From IMG/VR virus record IMGVR_UViG_3300006916_000046, positions 25,135-89,134 of that record: 64,000 nucleotides of DNA; one strand, 5' to 3'. Positions within the stretch are counted from its first letter, which is position 1, and each line of letters begins with the position of its first letter. Below are positions 16,587-24,953 of the stretch, in pieces. Below the pieces are notes generated by a model, which was given only the letters and a program-made list of their open reading frames with translations, ran no database searches and was not told the origin of the DNA. The position numbers were made by a program, and so were the translations under genes. This DNA comes from a virus.

Positions 16587-19500
16587 ATGGCTATTAAAAT
16601 TTCCAATTCTACTATTATCGATGATAATAGAGATATTCTAAATGCTGGAACCACGGGTGTTGGAACTATAACCGTTGGTTCTGGCGTTACAATTTACAAT
16701 GAGGGTGGTGGTAGTGCATACATTGGATTTGCAACTCATAATGTTAGAATTGGAGATAGCACAACAGGTCAATCATTAACAAGCGGAAAAAATAATACTT
16801 TTATTGGTGTTGGTGCAGGACGTAGCAACACCTCTGGAACTAATAATATCTTCTTTGGTCAACAATCAGGATTCTGTAATACTTATTCTAATGGTTCTGT
16901 AGCAATTGGTGCATCAGCAGGATATCATAATAATGGTGATGACAATGTTTTTATTGGCCGAAATGCTGGATTTACTACTGCTACTCGTTTTTCAGGTAAT
17001 CTCATTTCAGGTTCTAATAATTTTATATCAGGTGTTGGAGCTGGTTCATCATTAACCTTTTCAAACCATAATGTCTTTATTGGTCTTTGTGCAGGACACT
17101 ATACCACTACCGGAAGTTATAATATATTCCTTGGAAAATTTTCAGGATGTAGCAACACTACCGGAGGATATAATAATTTCTTTGGGGCATGTGCAGGATA
17201 TTCTAACACTAGTGGATGTCATAATAACTTCTTTGGACACTATGCAGGATGTTCTAACACCAGTGGAAAGTATAACAATTTCCTAGGCCTCAGTGCAGGA
17301 TGTAATAATACCGAAGGATGGTATAACAACTTCCTTGGTATTTGTGCAGGATTCAAAAACACCACTGGATGTGATAACAACTTCCTTGGTCAGTGTGCAG
17401 GAGTTTGTAACACCACTGGATGTAATAACAACTTCCTTGGTGAGTGTGCAGGATTAAAAAACACCACTGGATGTGATAATAACTTCCTTGGTCTTCGTGC
17501 AGGAGTTTGTAACACTGAAGGATGTCATAATAACTTCCTTGGTGAGTGTGCAGGATTCAAAAACACTACCGGATCATATAATAACTTCCTTGGTCCCTCT
17601 GCAGGCAAATGTAATACTACTGGAGGTTCAAATAATTTCTTCGGAGTTCTTGCAGGATTCCGTAATACTGTTGAGTGTGGAAATGTTTATATTGGGGAAT
17701 GTGCAGGATATAATTCACAGGGACATACTGCATGGGATAGTGTTGATGCAAGTGAGCAATATAACACCTTTATAGGATATAGAGCTGGATTCTCTACAGC
17801 ATCTCCATATGGATTTTCGCGTAGAAACGTTGCAATCGGATATTGTGCAGCTGGTTCTATAGGAGTAGCTTTCCCTCAACAAGGTGGAATAGATTATTGC
17901 CCAATTTCCAACATATTCATTGGAGAATGTGCTGGTTATAATGCTAATGGCGACATGTATGATAACGTTTTCCTTGGAAGATATGCAGGGGAAAAAGCTT
18001 CAGGTTGTGTCACCAATAACGTTGCTATTGGACGTAGTGCTCTTGGTTATGCTGAAAATAATTTATGGAATGCCTTGTCCAAATCCGAGCATAATATAGC
18101 AATTGGATATTTTGCTGGTTATTTATCTCGTGATGGATGTTATAATAACTTCCAGGGATATCAGGCAGGATGTAGTAACACTACTGGATGGCATAATAAC
18201 TTCTTTGGACAACAAGCAGGATTGTGCAACACCACTGGATGCTATAATAACTTCCTTGGACGATGGGCAGGATGCTTCAACACCACTGGAAGTGTTAATA
18301 ACTTCATTGGTTATTGTGCAGGATGTAGCAACACCACTGGATCCAATAATAACTTTCTTGGACAAGGTGCAGGAAAGTGCAACACCTGTGGAGGTTGTAA
18401 TAACTTCATTGGATGTGCTGCAGGACGGTCCAACACCACTGGATGTTATAATAACTTCTTTGGCAGAAGGGCAGGATACGGTAACACCACTGGATTCCAT
18501 AATAATTTTATTGGTCATATGGCAGGATGTAATAACCTCTCTGGAAATTCCAATAACTTCATTGGATATCAGGCAGGCCTGAACAACACCTCTGGAGATT
18601 GTAATAACTTCTTTGGATCTATGGCAGGAAGAGCCAACACCACTGCATGTCATAATAACTTCATTGGTTCATGTGCAGGATGCAGAGTCAACACCGGAGG
18701 TTATAATAATTTCTTTGGTAATTTTGCAGGAAGGTATATCACTACTGGATGTCATAATAACATCCTTGGCCATTGTGCAGGACATGGCACCTTTGCAATT
18801 GGAGAAACAATAAATGGATGCCATAACAACTTCTTTGGACAATATGCAGGGATCTCGATTACTTCCGCAAGTTATAATAACTTTATTGGTTTTCGTGCAG
18901 GTGAAGGTCAGAAAAATGTATTATTTTACAGTAATTGTGCGACAGGGTGCCATAATAACTTCTTTGGAAGTTATGCTGGTCGTTATAATCTCTCTGGTTC
19001 TAGCAATATTTTCCTAGGTCAATGTGCAGGTAACACAAATACCACTGGTTCTTGTAATATTGCCATTGGTAGGGATGTAGAGCTTCCATCTGCAACTGGT
19101 GACAAACAACTTGCAATCGGTGATGGAACTGATCGTTGGATTAGTGGTGATAGTGATTTCATTGTAACTGCAAATGTAAGAGGATCCACACGTCAGATTG
19201 TTGGTTATAGCACTGATGCTACTTTTACACAACCAATAACTGCAGCCCAATTTAACACTATTGATGATATGGCTATTGAGATTACTCTTAACAGTGCTTC
19301 AAATAAAGTTCTTGTTACTTTTGATCTTACTGGAGAATTTGCTAATACCGCTAGTAATTATGATACTGGCATTTCTATTCAAAGACATAGTGGCAATTAT
19401 GCAGGTGGATTCATAGATGTGGCACCAGGAGAGACCGCTGCCGGATATCATAATTCTGCTGGAAGCAGAAATCGTGGAATAACAACACCAGTTGTGAATT

Positions 19501-19709
19501 ATTCTCAAGACGCTGCCAGCACTGCAGAAAAACTATCAATTATCAATTTCCTGGATAGTCCAAATACAACTGGTATTGTGACATATTACCCAACAATTTA
19601 TCCAAGAATCACCGACACTTGGTATGGTAATAGAACGGTCGCTGATACTGACGGCAATCAACATGAAAGATTTATTTCATACATCACTCTTCAAGAAATT
19701 GTTGGTTGA
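16587..19709 (+). CDS. Tail fibre of NNFFG repeats with a distinct C-terminal head
   Basis: 1040 aa. A short N-terminus (MAIKISNSTIIDD) is followed by about 40 NNFFG-xx-AG-xx-NTTG repeats (residues about 60-830), many with Cys in the variable positions. Unlike its two relatives in this window it has no S74 chaperone. The last ~200 residues form a globular beta-rich domain (ITLNSASNKVLVTFDLTGEF, then YPRITDTWYGNRT, then ISYITLQEIVG) that looks like a jelly-roll or C1q/TNF-like tip. It probably carries receptor specificity on a rigid beta-roll shaft. It follows directly behind the 2034-aa fibre, so the two may form one adhesion apparatus. Confidence 0.82.
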   Translation: MAIKISNSTIIDDNRDILNAGTTGVGTITVGSGVTIYNEGGGSAYIGFATHNVRIGDSTTGQSLTSGKNNTFIGVGAGRSNTSGTNNIFFGQQSGFCNTYSNGSVAIGASAGYHNNGDDNVFIGRNAGFTTATRFSGNLISGSNNFISGVGAGSSLTFSNHNVFIGLCAGHYTTTGSYNIFLGKFSGCSNTTGGYNNFFGACAGYSNTSGCHNNFFGHYAGCSNTSGKYNNFLGLSAGCNNTEGWYNNFLGICAGFKNTTGCDNNFLGQCAGVCNTTGCNNNFLGECAGLKNTTGCDNNFLGLRAGVCNTEGCHNNFLGECAGFKNTTGSYNNFLGPSAGKCNTTGGSNNFFGVLAGFRNTVECGNVYIGECAGYNSQGHTAWDSVDASEQYNTFIGYRAGFSTASPYGFSRRNVAIGYCAAGSIGVAFPQQGGIDYCPISNIFIGECAGYNANGDMYDNVFLGRYAGEKASGCVTNNVAIGRSALGYAENNLWNALSKSEHNIAIGYFAGYLSRDGCYNNFQGYQAGCSNTTGWHNNFFGQQAGLCNTTGCYNNFLGRWAGCFNTTGSVNNFIGYCAGCSNTTGSNNNFLGQGAGKCNTCGGCNNFIGCAAGRSNTTGCYNNFFGRRAGYGNTTGFHNNFIGHMAGCNNLSGNSNNFIGYQAGLNNTSGDCNNFFGSMAGRANTTACHNNFIGSCAGCRVNTGGYNNFFGNFAGRYITTGCHNNILGHCAGHGTFAIGETINGCHNNFFGQYAGISITSASYNNFIGFRAGEGQKNVLFYSNCATGCHNNFFGSYAGRYNLSGSSNIFLGQCAGNTNTTGSCNIAIGRDVELPSATGDKQLAIGDGTDRWISGDSDFIVTANVRGSTRQIVGYSTDATFTQPITAAQFNTIDDMAIEITLNSASNKVLVTFDLTGEFANTASNYDTGISIQRHSGNYAGGFIDVAPGETAAGYHNSAGSRNRGITTPVVNYSQDAASTAEKLSIINFLDSPNTTGIVTYYPTIYPRITDTWYGNRTVADTDGNQHERFISYITLQEIVG
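16780..19080 (+). repeat. 51-bp tandem repeat array coding for NNFFG units
   Basis: About 40 degenerate copies of the 51-bp unit, the longest of the three arrays. Some neighbouring copies are nearly identical (17340-17580), a sign of recent local duplication. Others are interrupted by longer non-canonical repeats near 17690-18100. Confidence 0.85.
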
Positions 19710-19735
19710 TCTCTTTTTATAGAGAATGTTATAGT
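19706..19735 (+). promoter_or_regulatory. Possible sigma-70 promoter before the sulfotransferase
   Basis: TTGATC (19706-19711, overlapping the fibre stop codon) and TATAGT (19730-19735) with an 18-bp spacer. A late-type ACTAAATA at 19759-19766 follows. Each match alone is moderate. Confidence 0.4.
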
Positions 19736-19795
19736 GTAATTGAGGTTATTGATTAAGAACTAAATACAGTATGATTGATTGAGTTGTATTATTCT

Positions 19796-20704
19796 ATGGC
19801 ATTTCTTTCACAATTGAGCAACAAGAATAAGTCAGGTTCAGAAAGAAAGTTTTACTTTATGGCAGGTCTTCCACGTTCTGGAAGTAGTTTATTATCTGCA
19901 CTATTGAATCAAAATCCAAGATTTTATTCTGGACCTTCAAGTCCTGTTCTTTCAACAATGTATTCAATTGAAAATCATCTGGCAAATGATGAATTATATC
20001 ATGGTTATCCAAAAGAACAACAGGCATTTGAATTGATTTCTAGTGTCATTCATCACTTCTATAGTGATGTATCTGACCCAGTGATTATAGATAAAAATCG
20101 TGCATGGCCTGCAAGAGTATCATATATTGAAGGGTATATTGGACATAAAGCAAAGATTATTTGTCCTGTAAGAGACATTGATGAGATTCTGACATCAATG
20201 ATTACGATGATTCGTCGTAATCCTTACAAAGAGGGACAATCAAGAATTAACTTTATTGATGAACAATTGGTTAAACTCAATATTCCAATCAGTGATGATA
20301 ATCGTTGCGAGTATATTGCAGGTCCTGAAGGTATTTTGGGACAATCACTCAATGCAATGATGGAAGGTGTAAATCAAGGATTTGCAGATAGATTGCATTT
20401 TGTAGAGTATAAAGACCTCGTAAATAAACCTCAAGAAACACTTAATCAAGTGTATGAATTTCTTGAAGAAGAACCATTTGAGCACACATTTGATAATCTT
20501 AAGAATGAAAATCAAGAGAATGATTTGAATACTTATGGGCTTGCAGATATGCACCATGTTCGTGCAGAACTTAAATCAACAGCATCAAATCCAGAAGAGA
20601 TTCTTTCTCTAGATGTTAGAAAAAGATGTGAAGGCATGGACATTTGGCGTCAAATCAATTATAATCAGAATGAACAAGTTGTACCTAATGTAATTAAGAT
20701 ATAA
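19796..20704 (+). CDS. PAPS-dependent sulfotransferase-like protein
   Basis: 302 aa from the ATG at 19796; an in-frame TTG at 19775 is a less likely start. Residues 22-31 (MAGLPRSGSS) are the 5'-phosphosulfate-binding loop. KIICPVRDIDEILTSM (about residues 117-132) fits the 3'-phosphate-binding strand and helix with its Arg/Ser pattern. Such enzymes move sulfate from PAPS to sugars, peptides or small molecules. It follows the fibre genes and sits 1 bp before a GT9-like glycosyltransferase, so the pair may modify virion proteins or the host surface. The acceptor cannot be predicted. Confidence 0.75.
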   Translation: MAFLSQLSNKNKSGSERKFYFMAGLPRSGSSLLSALLNQNPRFYSGPSSPVLSTMYSIENHLANDELYHGYPKEQQAFELISSVIHHFYSDVSDPVIIDKNRAWPARVSYIEGYIGHKAKIICPVRDIDEILTSMITMIRRNPYKEGQSRINFIDEQLVKLNIPISDDNRCEYIAGPEGILGQSLNAMMEGVNQGFADRLHFVEYKDLVNKPQETLNQVYEFLEEEPFEHTFDNLKNENQENDLNTYGLADMHHVRAELKSTASNPEEILSLDVRKRCEGMDIWRQINYNQNEQVVPNVIKI

Positions 20705-20705
20705 A

Positions 20706-21620
20706 ATGAAAGAAAAGTATTGTATTTTTCATGTTCAAGGTGGACTTGGAAAGCACATTGCATCTACAGCAGTTGCAAAGTGTATTAAAAATAATTATCC
20801 AGAACGAAAACTCATCGTAGTTGCCGTTTATACTGACGTATATCTTAATCTTCCCTTCATTGATAGGGTATATCAATTAGGAAATACGAATTATTTTTAC
20901 CAAAACTATATTGAAAATAAGGACTCTTTGATTTTTCATAATGAGCCTTATTTTACAACAGATCATGTTCATAAACGTCTTCCACTAATTCAAACTTGGT
21001 GCAAGATGTATGGTTTGAATTATCGTGGAGAGATGCCACAAATTAAATTCAATCCACTACAAAAGAAAATTTCCAAAGATGTATGGAAAAAAGGTGATAA
21101 ACCAATGATGGTTATTCACACTAATGGTGGATTGATTGAACCAAATGCAAGACCATATCTATGGGCACGAGATATGCCCATAGATATTGCACAAGAAATT
21201 GTTGACAAATACCATAAAGATTATACGATTTATCAGTGCACAAAGGTCAATTCAGAAAAATGTATCAATGCCGAAATCATTGAATTCGGATTTGAACAAG
21301 GTAGTATGCAGTTAGGAATCCTTGAGTTTTTGAGTATTATTTTACATAGTGACAAGAGGATTCTGATTGATAGTTCACTACAACATGCTGCAGCTGCACT
21401 GAAACTTCCATCATTGGTTCTTTGGAATGGAACAAGTCCAAAGGTATTTGGATATGATATGCACACAAACCTTGAAACTATCAAACCACAAAACTTCAAA
21501 CTTCCCGGAAGTTATTTGTTTGATTTTGATTTCAATGGTCCAGAGCATGAATATCCATTTGATGAGGATGAGAAGTTATTTGATACTGACAAAATTTTTC
21601 AATACATAGAAGAGAAGTAA
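20706..21620 (+). CDS. GT9 (heptosyltransferase)-like glycosyltransferase
   Basis: 304 aa. The N-terminus CIFHVQGGLGKHIASTAVAK is the GGLGD-like start of the GT-B fold in family 9 transferases. The C-terminal half has LIDSSLQHAAAALKLPSLVLW-type sequence (positions about 219-240) followed by GTSPKVFGY, the nucleotide-sugar site of this family. GT9 enzymes add heptose or related sugars to LPS cores. It starts one base after the sulfotransferase stop, so the two are one transcription unit. A role in glycosylating fibres or altering host LPS is inference from context. Confidence 0.75.
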   Translation: MKEKYCIFHVQGGLGKHIASTAVAKCIKNNYPERKLIVVAVYTDVYLNLPFIDRVYQLGNTNYFYQNYIENKDSLIFHNEPYFTTDHVHKRLPLIQTWCKMYGLNYRGEMPQIKFNPLQKKISKDVWKKGDKPMMVIHTNGGLIEPNARPYLWARDMPIDIAQEIVDKYHKDYTIYQCTKVNSEKCINAEIIEFGFEQGSMQLGILEFLSIILHSDKRILIDSSLQHAAAALKLPSLVLWNGTSPKVFGYDMHTNLETIKPQNFKLPGSYLFDFDFNGPEHEYPFDEDEKLFDTDKIFQYIEEK

Positions 21621-21632
21621 AGGAGTAAAGTT

Positions 21633-21866
21633 ATGCCTTCAGAAGAAATGACCCCAGAAGAAATCGCAGGAACATACAATGCTGCGATGGACAGTGTAAA
21701 TCTCATCAATAGAATTGTAGAGCAAGAAATTCTTTCAGAAGATGATGAAGATACTGTTAGTCGTAATGTAGAACATCTTAAGATTCAAGTAGGAAAAGAT
21801 TTTTGGACTACAGAAGATCTAACACCATTCAATGATGCGATCACAGCTGGTGAAGCAGTTCTCTGA
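21633..21866 (+). CDS. Small acidic protein, 77 aa
   Basis: Good ribosome-binding site (GGAG, 7 nt before ATG), 12 bp after the glycosyltransferase. Mostly helical and acidic (MTPEEIAGTYNAAMDS, then EILSEDDEDT, then DFWTTEDL). The 'PEEIA-YNAAMDSV' type of short protein recurs in marine T4-like phages without known function. Confidence 0.75.
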   Translation: MPSEEMTPEEIAGTYNAAMDSVNLINRIVEQEILSEDDEDTVSRNVEHLKIQVGKDFWTTEDLTPFNDAITAGEAVL

Positions 21867-21924
21867 TTATCATTCGTAACAACACTTACCTCTTGAACTT
21901 TTGTTTCAGGAGGTTTTTTAATGC

Positions 21925-21953
21925 TTGACAAACACTTAAAATATGTGTACAAT
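21925..21953 (+). promoter_or_regulatory. Consensus-like sigma-70 promoter
   Basis: TTGACA (21925-21930), 17-bp spacer, TACAAT (21948-21953), 54 bp before the start at 22007. A late-type octamer GCTAAATA at 21983-21990 follows, so the gene may be read both early and late. Confidence 0.75.
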
Positions 21954-22006
21954 TACCTTTGTGGAGGTTGATAAAAATAAAAGCTAAATATTTCTTTTAG
22001 ATACTT

Positions 22007-22486
22007 ATGAAAACGATTGAAAGACACAGATACAAAGACAAGGAGATATTTGAGACACGCACTCTAAAGTTTAGACCATTTGAATATAAAGATATTGATT
22101 TGGTGATGTTAATGATTGCAGAGAATCTCACACCAAAGATGGTATCAAAAAAATATAGAGAAGAGAATAAAGATAATCCAATGTTTGGACATTGCTATCA
22201 TTCTTCTCAAGCATTATATTATCTTATGAATACAGATGTATTGGAACAAATGAGTGCAATTGATTATCATGATGAAGCACATTGGTGGTTAAGAGATAAG
22301 TATACGCATGAAGTGTATGATATTACTGCAGATCAATACTATTCAGTCAATCAAGTTCCACCATATGCACAAGGTAAAAAGAAAGCTTGGTATGGATGGA
22401 AACAGAGACCACATCAAAGAACATTAGATTTGATGGTAAAGGTTTTAAGTAATAGACTTATTTCAGATGAAGTGTTGACATATTAA
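22007..22486 (+). CDS. Conserved cyanophage-type protein with Cys-His/His-Trp/Asp pattern
   Basis: 159 aa. The core reads GHCYHSSQALYYL (from about residue 65), DEAHWWLRDKYTHEVYDITADQY (about 89-111), and a basic Trp-rich end (WYGWKQRPHQRTLDLMVKVL). The order Cys, then His-Trp, then Asp resembles papain/transglutaminase-fold hydrolases, but that is pattern-level inference. It has its own strong promoter, and the first copy of the GGGCCC element follows right after its stop. Confidence 0.65.
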   Translation: MKTIERHRYKDKEIFETRTLKFRPFEYKDIDLVMLMIAENLTPKMVSKKYREENKDNPMFGHCYHSSQALYYLMNTDVLEQMSAIDYHDEAHWWLRDKYTHEVYDITADQYYSVNQVPPYAQGKKKAWYGWKQRPHQRTLDLMVKVLSNRLISDEVLTY

Positions 22487-22519
22487 ACTGGGCCCTGTAA
22501 AGTGTCCTAGTGATGTGAG
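22487..22519 (+). repeat. GGGCCC intergenic element, copy 1
   Basis: GGGCCC at 22490-22495, AAAGTGT, then TAGTGATGTGAG. It starts directly after the TAA of the gene at 22007. A sigma-70 promoter lies between this copy and the next gene. Confidence 0.9.
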
Positions 22520-22546
22520 GGAGAGCAATCAACTTCACAACACCAG

Positions 22547-22575
22547 TTGACAACGGTTCTCCGATTTGTTATACT
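22547..22575 (+). promoter_or_regulatory. Consensus sigma-70 promoter
   Basis: TTGACA (22547-22552), 17-bp spacer, TATACT (22570-22575), 60 bp upstream of the DUF262-like gene. Near-perfect host-type early promoter. Confidence 0.8.
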
Positions 22576-22635
22576 GACCTCATCAAACGAAACACTGTTT
22601 GATCTCGTATCCTTCTTCTAACATATTGAAGAAGT

Positions 22636-23874
22636 ATGCAAAAACCCACACTTTTTCAAACTTCAATTATGCAGACCAATCAAAATTTTATGATCCCGCT
22701 CAAGGAGCCTATTAGTCTTCTTGAATATGCTTACCTTCTGCTTAAGACCCGTAAGTTTTGTGCTCCAGAGCAATTCCAACGCCCTGAAGCATGGCAAGTA
22801 AAGGATCGTAAATCATTTTTTCAATCAGTGTTGATGAATCGTGCAGAAGGCACTCTTGTCTTGGTTGATATTCAACAATGTATCGAACGTATGGAATATG
22901 GCGGAGATACAAGTAGCGATACTTATAAATTTTTCAAAAAATACTTTAATGAAGGGTTCAAGTATTTTGTTCTAGATGGTAACAACCGTCTGTGCTTTAT
23001 CACTTCTCTTCTAGAAGATAATTATCTTATTCCCGAAGGGACTTACGAATTTATCAGTGATGAAGTCAACGGAAACATTTCATCATTTACTGTTCGCAAG
23101 GGAAAGCAAAAGTTCTCTGACCTGCCTACACGAGTTCAACGTGTTATTCAATCTCGAAAGTCTGTGTTGAGTGTCTATACTCAAATTACCTTGGAAGGTA
23201 TGTCTGAAGTGTTCCAAAATGTGAACTCTGGTGTTCCTCTTAACGCACAAGAACTTCGCAACGCATATTCTTCTCCTTGGGCTGAGTTTTTTCGCGATCT
23301 TTCAAAGGAGGTTGCACCTCTTCTTGGTTACACTCACAAAGACCCCATTTTCCGTCTTAAGGGTCAAGAATGGTTGGTTGATTGTATTGCCATGGCAATT
23401 GATGGAATTGCAATCAATGAAGTTACTGGAGAACTTCAATTTACTGGAGTTACACAAACATCTAAAAACAAACTGTATAAGAGCACTTTCTTTACTCAAG
23501 AGGAGCAAAACTTCTATACTAATAAATTCATTGAATTGATGGATTTCATTTCTCAAATGCTCCATGATGAAATTCTTGAAGAAAAATCTCTCAAGCAAAA
23601 ATCTAAAATCCAAAATCTTTATTGGATGATGACAACTGTTGATGGAATTGAGACCTATGATCAAGCAGTTGCAGCTGTTGAAAAGCAAGAAATTGCTTAT
23701 CTTGACAAGCAACGTAAGTTTGGTGAAGAGGACAAAACCTTCCGTCAATGTTGTGAAGGCATGAATGCTGAAAACTTGGAGGTTCGATACACAATTCTTA
23801 CCGAAATTCTTACCGAAGTGGTCGGTGAGCGCAATGATTTCTCTACTCTCAATGAAGTTTTTGAAAGTGTCTGA
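22636..23874 (+). CDS. DUF262 (GmrSD N-terminal type) protein
   Basis: 412 aa. QFQRPEAW at 46-53 and FVLDGNNRL at 111-119 match the 'YQRxxxW ... DGxQR' motifs of DUF262, a ParB/Srx-like fold. VFQNVNSGVPLNAQELRNAY (about residues 195-214) is the family's 'F-N-G-L-ELRNA' block. DUF262 is the GmrS-type half of modification-dependent restriction systems and also occurs alone. Here there is no GmrD/HNH half, and DGQQR is DGNNR. It has its own sigma-70 promoter. Possible roles include regulation, nuclease activity or interference with host or rival phage; none is shown. In-frame ATGs at codons 12 and 19 are alternative starts. Confidence 0.7.
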   Translation: MQKPTLFQTSIMQTNQNFMIPLKEPISLLEYAYLLLKTRKFCAPEQFQRPEAWQVKDRKSFFQSVLMNRAEGTLVLVDIQQCIERMEYGGDTSSDTYKFFKKYFNEGFKYFVLDGNNRLCFITSLLEDNYLIPEGTYEFISDEVNGNISSFTVRKGKQKFSDLPTRVQRVIQSRKSVLSVYTQITLEGMSEVFQNVNSGVPLNAQELRNAYSSPWAEFFRDLSKEVAPLLGYTHKDPIFRLKGQEWLVDCIAMAIDGIAINEVTGELQFTGVTQTSKNKLYKSTFFTQEEQNFYTNKFIELMDFISQMLHDEILEEKSLKQKSKIQNLYWMMTTVDGIETYDQAVAAVEKQEIAYLDKQRKFGEEDKTFRQCCEGMNAENLEVRYTILTEILTEVVGERNDFSTLNEVFESV

Positions 23875-23920
23875 ACCTTGCGTTAGTTAGGAAGGAGTTT
23901 CAAGGGTTCTTTGAGTAATC

Positions 23921-23952
23921 ATTGGGCCCTTCAAAGTGTTTTAGTTCTGTAA
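23921..23952 (+). repeat. GGGCCC intergenic element, copy 2
   Basis: GGGCCC at 23924-23929, then AAAGTGTTTTAG and TGTAA. 40 bp before the ATG of the gene at 23964. Confidence 0.9.
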
Positions 23953-23963
23953 CCATCTATTCT

Positions 23964-24155
23964 ATGAAACGAGAATTTATCTGCGTTCAACCAAAATCCA
24001 ATAAAGCAAAGAATCGTTTTGCTAATGAGATGGATAAACTTCATTCTTGTGTTGTTGAACAACGCACAGGAGGAAAGGTGTTTCTATCTTCTATCAGTGG
24101 AAAATACTCTTTTTGGATGAGTGAATCCTCTGATGATAACTGGGACGTTATTTAG
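23964..24155 (+). CDS. Small protein, 63 aa
   Basis: The ATG at 23964 is preferred over an earlier in-frame start that would translate the GGGCCC element. Basic N-terminal half (FICVQPKSNKAKNRFANEMDK), then beta-strand-like GGKVFLSSISGKYSFWM and an acidic end. No family recognised. Confidence 0.65.
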   Translation: MKREFICVQPKSNKAKNRFANEMDKLHSCVVEQRTGGKVFLSSISGKYSFWMSESSDDNWDVI

Positions 24156-24205
24156 CACTAGGCATAAATTTTTGTTGCCAAATGTCCTGATTTTCACACA
24201 TTTTT

Positions 24206-24213
24206 GATAAATA
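24206..24213 (+). promoter_or_regulatory. T4-type late promoter octamer (GATAAATA)
   Basis: GATAAATA in the 130-bp gap after the gene ending at 24155, about 70 bp before the ATG at 24286. Confidence 0.45.
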
Positions 24214-24285
24214 GTGATAGAATTATGAGGTACACCCATGAATCCGTATTCTACATTATGATGTTCAATGTGCTTGGAGGATATT

Positions 24286-24462
24286 ATGCACAATCTTATT
24301 TCTTACAATCAACTTGCGGGTTGGAAGCAATTTGAAACGACACTGAATCATTTCAATGAGCAAAGCGATGTCATCAATGATTACTACCAATGTTTAATAG
24401 AATGTGATGACAAACAGCATATCTGCAAAAAAATTTGTAAGGAGGTGCTCAATCAAGAATAA
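24286..24462 (+). CDS. Small Cys-containing protein, 58 aa
   Basis: The start at 24286 is set by a GGAGG Shine-Dalgarno 7 nt upstream. Helical, with three Cys in the C-terminal third (CLIECDDKQHICKKICKE), a spacing that could bind a metal or form disulfides. Function unknown. A short overlapping ORF in another frame (24225-24335) is less convincing. Confidence 0.6.
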   Translation: MHNLISYNQLAGWKQFETTLNHFNEQSDVINDYYQCLIECDDKQHICKKICKEVLNQE

Positions 24463-24475
24463 TAATAATACATAG

Positions 24476-24507
24476 CCCTTGACGTAACCCGTCAGGGGTT
24501 TTATACT
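24476..24507 (+). promoter_or_regulatory. Stem-loop plus sigma-70 promoter
   Basis: TTGACG (24479-24484), 17-bp spacer, TATACT (24502-24507). The -35 box lies in the left arm of an inverted repeat, CCCTTGACG (24476-24484) with CGTCAGGGG (24490-24498, one G-T pair), followed by TTTTA. The hairpin could end upstream transcription while the promoter starts the next unit, as in the promoter-early-stem-loop elements described in T4-type phages. Confidence 0.65.
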
Positions 24508-24527
24508 AAAACTGGATGGTAAATCTC

Positions 24528-24953
24528 ATGAAACTGCAACCTCTTCTTCTGGCATTAACTGTTTTTTGTTCTGCTGCTCCTGCAAGTGCAGAGGTTTATA
24601 TGTATCATGAATCATATTGCTATGAGAATATAGAAGAATATGTGCCAGGGTATCGTAATCGTTGGGGAAGATATGTTGGTGGTTATGTAAAGACAACTAG
24701 ATCTAGAGTTCCATGCCACAGACATAGAAGTTATAGATCTGAACATCATCACTATCATTCCAATAACAACAATAATCAAAGCAAATCTAATGGAAAGAAA
24801 GACGATAATTCATGTATTGAAGGAAGTATATTAGGTGGTATTGCTGGTGGTGGTGCCGGTGCAGCTTTGTCTAGAGGAGATGGACGCTTTTGGGCGATTC
24901 CTACAGGCATTGTAGCTGGTGCATTAGTTGGATGTCAAATTGATGGCGGCTAA
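24528..24953 (+). CDS. Secreted glycine-zipper protein, host-like
   Basis: 141 aa from the ATG at 24528; the in-frame ATG at 24516 would leave almost no leader after the promoter. MKLQPLLLALTVFCSAAPASA is a clear signal peptide ending in an AxA site. A Cys/Tyr-rich segment follows, then a low-complexity His/Asn tract (about 70-88) and a C-terminal glycine-zipper (GSILGGIAGGGAGAALSRGD, then IPTGIVAGALVGCQIDGG) of the kind that inserts in the outer membrane. Similar proteins occur in picocyanobacteria, so this looks host-derived. A role in the infected-cell envelope is inference. Confidence 0.7.
   Translation: MKLQPLLLALTVFCSAAPASAEVYMYHESYCYENIEEYVPGYRNRWGRYVGGYVKTTRSRVPCHRHRSYRSEHHHYHSNNNNNQSKSNGKKDDNSCIEGSILGGIAGGGAGAALSRGDGRFWAIPTGIVAGALVGCQIDGG

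Noticed and set aside
24225-24335. 36-aa ORF with a hydrophobic middle
   Set aside because: The overlapping 58-aa frame has a better ribosome-binding site and length; not enough to call both.
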